Counted from the first letter of the stretch, positions 1 through 5,785 are shown. The stretch: DNA of 9,258 nt from DATECU01 sp035286745 (GCA_035286745.1 DATECU010000312.1:1-9258), one strand, 5' to 3'. A program made the numbers and translations. Notes: generated from the sequence alone by a model not told the origin.

Positions 1-409
1 CAACCTTCCGGGCGTTCGGGACGGGCGTGCTCGCCTCCAGCCGCAAGGCGTCACGCACAGCCCGCGGATCGTCCAGCAGCCAGGCTTTGGCGTGCGGGTC
101 GGCACAGCCGATGGCAGTCGGAAGTGGAGGGCGGGCCTGCCGGTCCTCCTTCCGCGCGGCATCCAATGACCTCAGTCGGTCTCTGCCGGGCGACCGGTCG
201 CGGTCGACGGTGGCCACCAGGCCGTCCAGGCCTTGCTCCCGCGCCCTGTGCAACGCGAAGAGCAGCTTGCGATCGTATCCCTGGCCGGCCCGGTGGAGAC
301 GCGGCCATTCAATGGTCTCGGGCGCGACCCTGGCCCCGACGATGGTCTCGACGAGTGGCGGGGTCATGGCGGCGTCTCGCTTGCCGTCGCCAACGAACAG
401 GAGCCGCAT
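1..409 (-). CDS. TOPRIM/DUF4276-like protein, C-terminus beyond the window edge
   Basis: An open frame of 136 codons starts at ATG 409-407 and leaves the window without a stop, so the C-terminus is missing. The start is supported by a TGATG overlap: its A is also the last base of the stop codon of the broken ATPase gene upstream, which implies translational coupling. The protein begins MRLLFVGDGKRDA, which resembles the first beta-strand and acidic loop of TOPRIM-fold proteins. Further on are LVATVDRDRSPGRDRL (around residues 80-95), a DxD-type acidic motif, and PHAKAWLLDDPRAV (around residues 115-130), which resembles the conserved WLL-D segment of DUF4276 proteins. Such proteins are commonly encoded beside an AAA ATPase, as in OLD-like or PARIS-like nuclease pairs. 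Nuclease activity is an inference. The frame has no stop or shift within the window, in contrast to its partner. Confidence 0.62.
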   Translation of the reverse strand, partial: MRLLFVGDGKRDAAMTPPLVETIVGARVAPETIEWPRLHRAGQGYDRKLLFALHRAREQGLDGLVATVDRDRSPGRDRLRSLDAARKEDRQARPPLPTAIGCADPHAKAWLLDDPRAVRDALRLEASTPVPNARKV

Positions 410-881
410 CAACGGATGGCCAGCAGTCCGTCTTCGCCCTGGTTGAACCAGACCTCGCCCAGCATGAACTCGCCCAGGAAGTCCTTGAACGGGCCGCGTC
501 GGCTTCGGTCGCGGAGCGCCGTCGGCTTCACGGCGGAACACGATCACCTGATCCAGAGGCGCCTTGACGTGATCGAGCAGGTAGGGTGAATGCGTGGTCA
601 AGATGACCTTGCACGGCCTTGCCGCTCAGCTCTCCAGTCGTCAGGCGTCGCAGGAGGGCGACGATATCGGCAAGTCGGCGAGGATGGACGCCGTTCTCCG
701 GCTCCTCGATCAGCACCACGTCCGGTGGGCTGGGATGGTGGGCAAGGGCAACGAAGAAGAAGAGCAGCCGCACTCCAGTCGATAGGCGCTCGCCCGGGAT
801 CTCGAAGCCGCTCTCGATGGTGGCGGCCACCGCGCGTTCGTGGGGTGAAAGGCCGGGATCCGGTCCCGGCCCGCCAGCAGT
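409..881 (-). pseudogene. Truncated, frameshifted AAA/ABC-type ATPase (C-terminal part only)
   Basis: Only the C-terminal part of an AAA_21/OLD-type ATPase is present, in three successive frames. Frame one (about 881-608) carries the signature-like ERLSTG, Walker B in VVLIEEPENGVHP and the D-loop region. An extra G at 607/608 breaks it: after ...GKAVQ, the neighbouring frame continues VILTTHSPYLLDHV, the conserved switch-His segment. A second +1 shift around 515-535 then gives FKDFLGEFMLGEVWF and a stop at 411-409. Upstream, frame one meets a TAG at 884-882. No Walker A motif occurs between there and the phosphorylase stop at 965, so the N-terminal two thirds are gone. The stop overlaps the ATG of the TOPRIM-like gene. 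The 83 bases between this remnant and the phosphorylase gene (882-964) hold nothing recognisable. Two sequencing errors could explain the shifts but not the missing N-terminus. Confidence 0.75.
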
Positions 882-964
882 CTATCTCAACCGACCAGGC
901 CGCGACCACGAGCCGGTGGAAGAGCGGAAGAACGGGGGACGGGGAGCAAGGTCCGCTGGCCACC

Positions 965-3229
965 TCATCTCAAGACCTCGACCACCACCGGTGGGGGAGC
1001 GACGGGCTGCTCGGCGAAGGTGAAGGCCTCGCAAAGGCGCTGGCGGGCCTTGGTCAGGGTGTCGGTGGAGCGGGCGTGTAGGAAGAGCAGGGGCTCGCCG
1101 GCCTCCACCTGGGCTCCCACTTTGCCGGCGGGCGTGAGCACGACGCCTACCGCATGGTCGATGCCTTGCTCCTTGCGCGCCCGGCCGCCACCCAGATCGA
1201 GCAGGGCCATGCCGACCGCGCGCGCGTCCACGCCGGCCACGAAGCCGTCGCGGGGTGCCCGCAGGGGCTCGACGATGGGTGCCCGCGGCAGCCGCGACGG
1301 GTCGTCCAGAGCGCGGAGATCGCCGCCCTGGGCCCCCACGAAGGAGCGGAACTTGAGCCAGGCCGAGCCGTCGTCAAGGGTGGCCGCGGCTCGCCGGTGA
1401 GCTTGCTCCGGATCGCCAAACCCGGCCAGGCGGAGCAGCTCGCCCGCGACCGTGGTGCAGTGCAGGCGCAGGTCGGCGGGGCCCCGACCCTGCAAGGTCT
1501 CGATGGCCTCAGCCACCTCCAAGGAGTGCCCCACCGCCAGCCCGAGCGGCTGGTCCATGCCTCCGATGACCGCCGTCATGCGCCGTCCCAGCGAGCGGCC
1601 GATGCCCATCATGAGCGAGGCCAGCTCGACCGATCGGTGCCGCTCGGGGACGAAGGCGCCGCCGCCGGTCTTCACGTCGAGCACGATGGTGTGGGCGCCG
1701 GAGACGATCTTCTTCGACATGATGGAGCTGGCCATCAGCGGGAAGGCCGGCACGGTGCCGGTGACGGCGCGCAGGGCGTAGAGCCGTGCGTCGGCCGGGG
1801 CCAGCTCCGGCGTCGGACCCACCACCACCAGGCCCACCTCCGCGAGCTGCTGCTCGAAGCGTCTCATGGGCAGCTCGACCCGGCAGCCGGGGATGGCCTC
1901 CAGCTTGTCGACGGTTCCGGCTGTAAAGGCGAGGCCGCGGCCGGAGACCTTGGCCAGCGGCAGGCCCGCGGCCGCCACCATCGGGCCCATCACCAGCGTG
2001 GTGGTGTCGCCTACTCCACCTGTCGAATGCTTGTCGCCCACGACCTCGGCGCCATCGTGTCGCAGCATCCCGCCGGAAGCGGCCATGATCTCGGTCAGGC
2101 TGGAGGTCTCGGCCAGCGTCATGCCGCGGAAGAAGACCGCCATGCACCAGGCCGCGGCCTGCTCGTCGGGAACCTCGCTCCGGGTGTAGCCGAGTACCAC
2201 GCGCTCGATCTCCTCGGGCGACAGTTCGCCGCCGTCGCGCTTCTTGGCGATGATGTCGGCAACGCGCAGAGCCCTCCCGGCGACCGGCTGTGGGGGAACC
2301 GGCCTCCGCGATAGGCGAGCGACCAGGCCGCGGGGCAGGTGTACCACCGCCACGCCGGCCAGGATGAGGACCGCCGCCGGCAAGCGCTCGGCGGCCAGGC
2401 GCTCGCCCAGGAGCAGGTGCGCCGCCGCCACCACCATCACCACTTGCAGGCCGGAGAGCACGCCGGCTTCCAGAGCGGTGAGGGTGCGCAACACGTGATT
2501 CCAGAGCGTGAAGGCGAAGGCGGTGTTGATGAGGCCCACCCAGAGCAGGATGGCCAGGGCCTTGGCGCCGAGGCTCGGCAGGCCATCGATAGGTGCGGCG
2601 ACGGCCAGCAGGGTCAGGCTGCCCAGCCCCATGCCGACCAGGGAGACGTCGGCGGCGCGGCTCCGGCCGTCGCGCATGACGGAACGCGCGATGAGGTTCG
2701 ACAGGCCGACGCCGGCTCCGGTCAGGGCGGCCAGAGCCACCCCCACCAGGTTGCGGTCGGCCCTGGCGGCGTCGAGGAAGAGGAAGAGCCCGCCGACGAG
2801 GGTCCCGATTCCCAGCCACTGCCAGCGGGAAGTGCGCTCGCCGAGGAACACGCCGGCCAGAAGCCCGACGGTGATCGGCATGGCCGCCTGGAACACGAAG
2901 TTGAAGGTGACTGCCGGCAGTGCGGCCAGGGCGAGGCAGAGTGCCGCCGGGACCAAGGCGTAGGTGAGCAGTCCCAAGAGCGCGACCGCATACCACCGCT
3001 TGCGATCCCAGCCGAGGGAACGGAGCGAGCGCTCGCGGCTCAGGAGACGACGGATGAGCAGGCCGAGAAAGGCCGTGAGGTAGATCAGGCCGCCCAGCGT
3101 CAGCGGTGGGAGGTCCGCGAGAGCGGCCTTGGCCAGCACAAACGTGGTCGACCAGAGGGAGGTGACCAGCACGCCCTGGGCGAGGGCCTTGCCGTGATGG
3201 GATACCCGGCTTGAAGATGTAGTGGACAT
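965..3229 (-). CDS. DMT/EamA transporter fused to thymidine (pyrimidine-nucleoside) phosphorylase
   Basis: This is one uninterrupted 754-aa frame. Residues about 15-300 form a tandem EamA/DMT carrier with roughly ten hydrophobic segments, including AVTFNFVFQAAMPITVG and the WNHVLRTLTALEAG region typical of the second EamA half. A linker of about 20 residues, Arg/Pro-rich at its start, leads to residues 321-754. That part is a full-length phosphorylase starting LRVADIIAKKRDGGELS. It has the phosphate loop KHSTGGVGD (400-408) and the family signature SGRGLAFTAGTVDKLE (429-444). Its pyrimidine-binding Arg487, Ser502 and Lys506 have the same spacing as R171/S186/K190 of E. coli DeoA. The enzyme cleaves thymidine or uridine with phosphate to base and (deoxy)ribose 1-phosphate. 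With ten TM segments both termini should be cytosolic, placing the enzyme at the inner membrane face. Start 3229 is preferred because a -10 box lies just upstream. An in-frame ATG at 3301 would add 24 poorly structured residues. Separate translation of the enzyme from CTG 2269 is possible. Confidence 0.88.
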   Translation of the reverse strand: MSTTSSSRVSHHGKALAQGVLVTSLWSTTFVLAKAALADLPPLTLGGLIYLTAFLGLLIRRLLSRERSLRSLGWDRKRWYAVALLGLLTYALVPAALCLALAALPAVTFNFVFQAAMPITVGLLAGVFLGERTSRWQWLGIGTLVGGLFLFLDAARADRNLVGVALAALTGAGVGLSNLIARSVMRDGRSRAADVSLVGMGLGSLTLLAVAAPIDGLPSLGAKALAILLWVGLINTAFAFTLWNHVLRTLTALEAGVLSGLQVVMVVAAAHLLLGERLAAERLPAAVLILAGVAVVHLPRGLVARLSRRPVPPQPVAGRALRVADIIAKKRDGGELSPEEIERVVLGYTRSEVPDEQAAAWCMAVFFRGMTLAETSSLTEIMAASGGMLRHDGAEVVGDKHSTGGVGDTTTLVMGPMVAAAGLPLAKVSGRGLAFTAGTVDKLEAIPGCRVELPMRRFEQQLAEVGLVVVGPTPELAPADARLYALRAVTGTVPAFPLMASSIMSKKIVSGAHTIVLDVKTGGGAFVPERHRSVELASLMMGIGRSLGRRMTAVIGGMDQPLGLAVGHSLEVAEAIETLQGRGPADLRLHCTTVAGELLRLAGFGDPEQAHRRAAATLDDGSAWLKFRSFVGAQGGDLRALDDPSRLPRAPIVEPLRAPRDGFVAGVDARAVGMALLDLGGGRARKEQGIDHAVGVVLTPAGKVGAQVEAGEPLLFLHARSTDTLTKARQRLCEAFTFAEQPVAPPPVVVEVLR
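2267..2278 (-). promoter_or_regulatory. Shine-Dalgarno-like GGGAGGG before a CTG codon at the enzyme boundary
   Basis: Inside the fused frame, GGGAGGG (2278-2272) sits two bases before CTG (2269-2267). That codon encodes the Leu exactly where stand-alone phosphorylases have their initiator Met (LRVADII against the usual M-R-x-V/A-D-I-I). It could be the ribosome-binding site of a formerly separate gene whose ATG became CTG, or a working site with a rare CTG start. The spacing from the GGAGG core is 3 nt, shorter than usual, which weakens the case for active use. Confidence 0.35.
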
Positions 3230-3237
3230 AGTTCGTC

Positions 3238-3243
3238 CATTAT
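3238..3243 (-). promoter_or_regulatory. Consensus -10 box TATAAT, 9 nt before ATG 3229
   Basis: A perfect TATAAT lies in the only notably AT-rich pocket of the region. Nine bases separate it from ATG 3229, so a transcript starting about 7 nt after the box would have a leader of only 2-3 nt. No good -35 is seen at 16-18 bp spacing (CACATT at 17 bp is poor). A weak GGA six bases before the ATG is the only Shine-Dalgarno-like element. Its position argues against the longer start at 3301, which would lie upstream of the promoter. Confidence 0.5.
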
Positions 3244-3295
3244 AGTGTCTTGAAAGCCCGTAATGTGTTGCACGTACAGGGACGCACGCGGTGTG

Positions 3296-3310
3296 TGGCA
3301 CGCTCTTTGC
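3296..3310 (+). promoter_or_regulatory. Sigma-54-type -24/-12 promoter on the plus strand
   Basis: TGGCACGCTCTTTGC matches the sigma-54 consensus TGGCAC-N5-TTGC, with the invariant GG (3297-3298) and GC (3309-3310) at the required 12-base spacing. The base after TTGC is C rather than the preferred A/T. The predicted start is near 3322. No convincing plus-strand gene follows: transcription would produce the hairpin at 3325-3351 and then RNA antisense to the membrane-protein and hemerythrin genes. It may drive a small or antisense RNA, or it may be fortuitous. A near-direct repeat GTGTTGCAC/GTGTGGCAC (3265-3273 and 3293-3301) overlaps its 5' end. Confidence 0.42.
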
Positions 3311-3351
3311 CTCGTAAAGAGTCGCTCGTCTCCCCGTGGTCTACGGACGAG
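3303..3351. repeat. Two adjacent inverted repeats in the intergenic region
   Basis: CTCTTT (3303-3308) pairs with AAAGAG (3316-3321) around a 7-nt loop. Next to it, CTCGT (3325-3329) pairs with ACGAG (3347-3351), enclosing CCGT (3334-3337) and ACGG (3343-3346) with a 5-nt loop and a one-sided 4-nt bulge. Read on the minus strand, the second hairpin begins about a dozen bases after the stop of the 130-aa membrane-protein gene, so it could end that transcription unit. There is no long T-run, so intrinsic termination is doubtful. On the plus strand the same hairpin would sit at the 5' end of any sigma-54 transcript starting near 3322. Confidence 0.4.
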
Positions 3352-3362
3352 GGGACGGCCAG

Positions 3363-3755
3363 TCAGCCGCGCCCGAAGTAAGCGCGGGCCTCGGGCTTGA
3401 TCCAGAACACCAGCAGGGCGACGCAGGCCGGCAGGCAGCAGGCCGAGGTCATGCCCACCGTGATGAGGACCAGGTGGTAGATCCAGACCCATGGCCGCGG
3501 AGGCAGGACGAGCGCGGCGGCGAAGAGAGCAAACAAGGCCAGGCACAGCACCAGCATCAGCGCGCCGAAGACCATGACCGGGACCTCGGTCAGCTCGATC
3601 CCGCCCGTGACCATGGCCAGGACCAGGCCGACGTCCAGGCCCAGGTACAAGAGGGCCATGGCGGCGGCATAGGCGCGATACCAGCCGAGGACCTTGGGAG
3701 CCGGCGGGGCTGGCGACGCGCCCACGACCGAGCTGTCCGGTACCATCACCGACAT
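3363..3755 (-). CDS. Small integral membrane protein of unknown function (130 aa)
   Basis: The protein is not recognised as a named family. A short Pro/Ala/Ser-rich N-terminus (residues 1-20) is followed by hydrophobic segments at about 27-49, 58-84 and 90-117. The last contains CCLPAC, with three closely spaced cysteines, and the protein ends in W-I-K-P-E-A-R-A-Y-F-G-R-G. This predicts three or four membrane spans and almost no soluble domain. ATG 3755 is taken as the start; M4 is an alternative. Neither has a Shine-Dalgarno site. It lies 51 nt behind the hemerythrin gene in the same direction, so it may belong to the same transcription unit, though a -10-like box just before its ATG allows separate expression. 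No function is proposed. Confidence 0.72.
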   Translation of the reverse strand: MSVMVPDSSVVGASPAPPAPKVLGWYRAYAAAMALLYLGLDVGLVLAMVTGGIELTEVPVMVFGALMLVLCLALFALFAAALVLPPRPWVWIYHLVLITVGMTSACCLPACVALLVFWIKPEARAYFGRG

Positions 3756-3762
3756 GGGGCGC

Positions 3763-3768
3763 AGGATA
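3763..3768 (-). promoter_or_regulatory. Possible -10 box TATCCT, 7 nt before ATG 3755
   Basis: TATCCT (a TANNNT match) ends seven bases before ATG 3755. A weak TTCCGT lies 17 bp upstream of it as a possible -35. The geometry would give a leaderless mRNA, consistent with the absence of a ribosome-binding site for this gene. TANNNT is short and easily found by chance, so confidence is low. Confidence 0.25.
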
Positions 3769-3806
3769 GCGGACTCGCGGGGGCAACGGAAGCCGGCGCC
3801 CGTGTG

Positions 3807-4463
3807 CTAACCCACGCGATCGGGAAACTCCTCCCACTCCGCGTCGCTCCACCACTCCCGTTCGATGCCGTCGCAGCTCTCGCCGTAGTGGGGGCAGATC
3901 ACGCACTCCTCGCCGCGGATGAGCAGGGGGTCGAGGCGGGGCGGGTAGGTCTCGCGCAGGGCTTCGCCATCCTCGCGCGCCGCCCGTTCCTCGCCGCTCA
4001 TCTCGCGGCTCGGAAGCTCGAGGATGGCGATGCGCCGAAGGCGCTCCTCGCTCTCCGGGAACAGGACCGAGTTCTCGACGTCGATGTGCAGCCAGAGAGC
4101 GCGGCAGTAGCGAGCCGCCAGCTCGGACAACCGGGACGCCCTTTCCGGAGGATCGAGATCGGCGGCGAGCAGCGGCGCCAGGTCATCGAGCATCCGTGAC
4201 ATCTCGTGGTGGTCGCCCTGGAGATTGGCTATGGGGCCGCGATCACCCGGCAGCTCGGCCTGCTGGACCAGGGCCGCGAAGAGCACGTCCTCCTCGCGCC
4301 CGTGGTGGAAGTCGCCGGCGAACAGGCGGAAGAAGCGGAGGAAGCGCTTGCCGTCGGCGGCCGGGGCTTGGCCCTGGAGGCGTCTCTCCACGAAGGTGCC
4401 GAGCGACCCCACAACGGCGTCGATCAGTTCGTGTTCGCGGCGAAGCTCATGGATGAGGCGCAT
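3807..4463 (-). CDS. Hemerythrin-domain protein with C-terminal Cys/His motif
   Basis: This 218-aa protein carries an HHE/hemerythrin four-helix bundle that should bind a di-iron centre. Likely ligands are His11 (REHE), His54/Glu58 (HHGREEDVLF), His86 (GDHHEM) and His126/Glu130 (HIDVENSVLF). Such proteins bind oxygen or NO, or store or sense iron; which applies here cannot be told. After residue 180 there is an extra tail, ECVICPHYGESCDG, with Cys187, Cys190, His192 and Cys197, a possible metal or redox site outside the usual domain. It is followed by an acidic, Trp-rich end. ATG 4463 (MRLIHELRREHE) begins just before the first ligand helix. ATG 4484 would add MVGLPVA. Neither has a strong ribosome-binding site. 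The same frame stays open far upstream, but that stretch is Arg/Pro-rich noise overlapping the genes before it. No terminator is evident between it and the 111-aa gene 80 nt upstream. Confidence 0.88.
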   Translation of the reverse strand: MRLIHELRREHELIDAVVGSLGTFVERRLQGQAPAADGKRFLRFFRLFAGDFHHGREEDVLFAALVQQAELPGDRGPIANLQGDHHEMSRMLDDLAPLLAADLDPPERASRLSELAARYCRALWLHIDVENSVLFPESEERLRRIAILELPSREMSGEERAAREDGEALRETYPPRLDPLLIRGEECVICPHYGESCDGIEREWWSDAEWEEFPDRVG

Positions 4464-4543
4464 GGCCACTGGCAAGCCTACCATCCGCTCGGGGAAGGGC
4501 GGATGGCTGAGCCCGACGGAAGGCGATGGCTCTTCGCTGGCGC

Positions 4544-4879
4544 CTAGCGTGTGATCTGCGGCGCTCCCCCGAACATGCGGCGAAAGGCGTCTTCGGGAGC
4601 GCGGCCGGCGGGTGCCGCCTGCTGGAGGTGGGCGGTACGCAGGCCGAGGACCAACTCCCGGCACACCCGCTCGGCGTCCGCGACCTTGCGTGAGGTGAGC
4701 TCCTTGGGCAGGATCTTCTGGATGACCACGGCCATGTCGTCGGGAGTCACCGTGGTTGCGTCGAGACCGGCCTGACGGAGCGCCAGGCGCACGGTGCCGC
4801 GCGCCTGGAGGCGGTCGAACGGCGTGGCCGCTTCCAGCGCGGCGCTCGTCCACTCGAAGGTCAGGGAGTCGGTTGCCAT
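4544..4879 (-). CDS. Small soluble protein of unknown function (111 aa)
   Basis: The family is not recognised. The protein starts MATDSLTFEW and is predicted mostly helical, with no membrane segment. A core at residues 20-84 has a helical pattern: FDRLQARGTVRLALRQAG, then VTPDDMAVVIQKILPKEL, then ADAERVCRELVLGL. A Pro/Ala-rich stretch leads to a short final helix with RRMFGG. ATG 4879 is five nt after the TAG of the 7-TM gene, typical of an operon. The only ribosome-binding candidate, GGAGG, is 13 nt upstream within the end of that gene, so coupling to its translation is likely. The open frame continues upstream but there reads as the shadow of the 7-TM gene. A partner or regulator role for the membrane protein is inferred from spacing alone. 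Confidence 0.72.
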   Translation of the reverse strand: MATDSLTFEWTSAALEAATPFDRLQARGTVRLALRQAGLDATTVTPDDMAVVIQKILPKELTSRKVADAERVCRELVLGLRTAHLQQAAPAGRAPEDAFRRMFGGAPQITR

Positions 4880-4884
4880 GGTCT

Positions 4885-5637
4885 CTACGAAGCCTCCGCA
4901 GACGCCGGGCGGTCCGCCAGTCGGGAGCCGCGCGGCGGAAAGAAGGCGAGCCACAGGCAAACGGAGCAGAAGAGTCCGAGCCCGGAGACAACCACGCTCT
5001 GGGGAAGGCGTGCGGGAATCCCGACTGCCGCGAGGATCTGATAGATCACCAGGGACGCGAAGAGCAGGGCCTTGGCGCCCGTGCCCAATCCCCACAGCAG
5101 CAGGCGCCCCGTCAGGGCGGGATCGCCTCCCAGTCCGAGCCGATTCCGTCGCCGCATCTGGCTCTGCGTGTTGAGCGACTCCCCGGCCATCCAACCGTAG
5201 CTCAGCACCGAAGCGATGCTCCATCCCCAGTAGAGCGGAACCCGGAGGGGCGCCGTCGCCGCGCCCACCATCAGGATCTTGGGGAGGACGAAGGGCACCA
5301 GCATCGTCACCATCACGCCGACCAGCACCCCGGCCCACGGTCGATCGGGCCTGAAGATCCGCCAGGCGGCGACCAAGGTGGCGGCGCAGCCGCCGGCGAT
5401 GCCCAGGCGGCACACGAACTCCAGGACCACGAGGGCCAGGGGCGAACTCACGACCCGAGCGATGAAGGGGAACGCCCAGGCCAAGGTGTGCCCCAGCATG
5501 CCTCCGGAGATGAACATGATCCCGATCAGCAGCTCGGGAAGCTGATGGGTGCGCCGAGCGAGCCTGAGCAAACGCACGCCCAGTATCAGGCTGACCAGGG
5601 AGTAGGCGATGCTGCCGGCTAGCCCCAGTGCGATCAC
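4885..5637 (-). CDS. Seven-TM membrane protein of unknown function (250 aa)
   Basis: The protein has seven clear hydrophobic segments at about residues 3-25, 36-58, 67-92, 101-124, 133-151, 178-203 and 212-233, joined by short Arg-rich loops such as RLLRLARRTH and QMRRRNRLG. It ends in a short hydrophilic tail and has no soluble domain or catalytic motif that I recognise. The overall shape recalls bacterial 7-TM receptor or sensor membrane modules, but that is a resemblance of topology only. The GTG start at 5637 is well supported by AAGGAGG seven nt upstream. A sigma-54 promoter predicted to start near 5694 would give a 57-nt leader. The gene leads a co-directional cluster (111-aa protein, hemerythrin, small membrane protein), so its expression probably depends on an enhancer-binding activator encoded elsewhere. 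Confidence 0.82.
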   Translation of the reverse strand: MIALGLAGSIAYSLVSLILGVRLLRLARRTHQLPELLIGIMFISGGMLGHTLAWAFPFIARVVSSPLALVVLEFVCRLGIAGGCAATLVAAWRIFRPDRPWAGVLVGVMVTMLVPFVLPKILMVGAATAPLRVPLYWGWSIASVLSYGWMAGESLNTQSQMRRRNRLGLGGDPALTGRLLLWGLGTGAKALLFASLVIYQILAAVGIPARLPQSVVVSGLGLFCSVCLWLAFFPPRGSRLADRPASAEAS

Positions 5638-5644
5638 GACCGAA

Positions 5645-5651
5645 CCTCCTT
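5645..5651 (-). promoter_or_regulatory. Strong Shine-Dalgarno site AAGGAGG fixing the GTG start at 5637
   Basis: AAGGAGG, preceded by G, is almost fully complementary to the 16S rRNA 3' end. It is separated from GTG 5637 by the seven bases TTCGGTC, an optimal distance, so it decides the start of the 7-TM protein. It is the strongest ribosome-binding site in the window. Confidence 0.85.
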
Positions 5652-5705
5652 CATCGGACCTCTCCTCGGCTGCCGCGACTCAAGCTGCCTGGACCTCGAT
5701 CAAGA

Positions 5706-5720
5706 GCAACGCACGTGCCA
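5706..5720 (-). promoter_or_regulatory. Consensus sigma-54 promoter for the 7-TM gene cluster
   Basis: On the minus strand TGGCACGTGCGTTGC, followed by T, matches TGGCACrNNNNTTGCW at every defined position. GG (5719-5718) and GC (5707-5706) have the obligatory spacing. The predicted transcription start near 5694 leaves a 57-nt leader with a strong ribosome-binding site before GTG 5637. The site is intergenic, correctly oriented, and has a repeat cluster about 80-130 bp upstream where activator sites normally lie. Sigma-54 promoters need an AAA+ enhancer-binding protein; none is encoded in this window. Confidence 0.8.
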
Positions 5721-5785
5721 GCCCGGGTGGCGGCCAAGTGACGGCGGGACGGCATCGACCCTCACCCCAGCGCCGGCCCGGTCCT

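Noticed and set aside
598..963. Minus-strand frame that might supply the missing N-terminal part of the ATPase
   Set aside because: Its translation has no Walker A loop or ATPase-like pattern. It merely runs antiphase to the true remnant.
1154..2314. Long plus-strand open frame of 386 codons, and similar ones at 2339-3214, 3336-4199, 4756-5622, 6452-7318 and 7342-8379
   Set aside because: They lie opposite well-supported minus-strand genes, are rich in Gln/His/Gly/Arg, and show no family motif. They are GC-rich shadows.
3230..3301. ATG 3301 as start of the transporter-phosphorylase
   Set aside because: The extra 24 residues lie upstream of and across the -10 box and show no transporter-like features. 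ATG 3229 fits the promoter geometry.
3780..3800. Possible sigma-54 site (GG...GTTGC) ahead of the 130-aa membrane-protein gene
   Set aside because: The GG and GC elements are 2 bp too close, and sigma-54 promoters do not tolerate that change.
4464..4991. N-terminal extension of the hemerythrin frame up to 4991
   Set aside because: The extension is Arg/Pro/Ser-rich and overlaps the 111-aa gene and the end of the 7TM gene in another frame. The hemerythrin domain begins at MRLIHEL.
4880..5413. Extension of the 111-aa protein frame up to 5413
   Set aside because: It overlaps the 7TM gene in another frame with low-complexity Arg/Gly/Pro translation. ATG 4879 five nt after the 7TM stop fits an operon.
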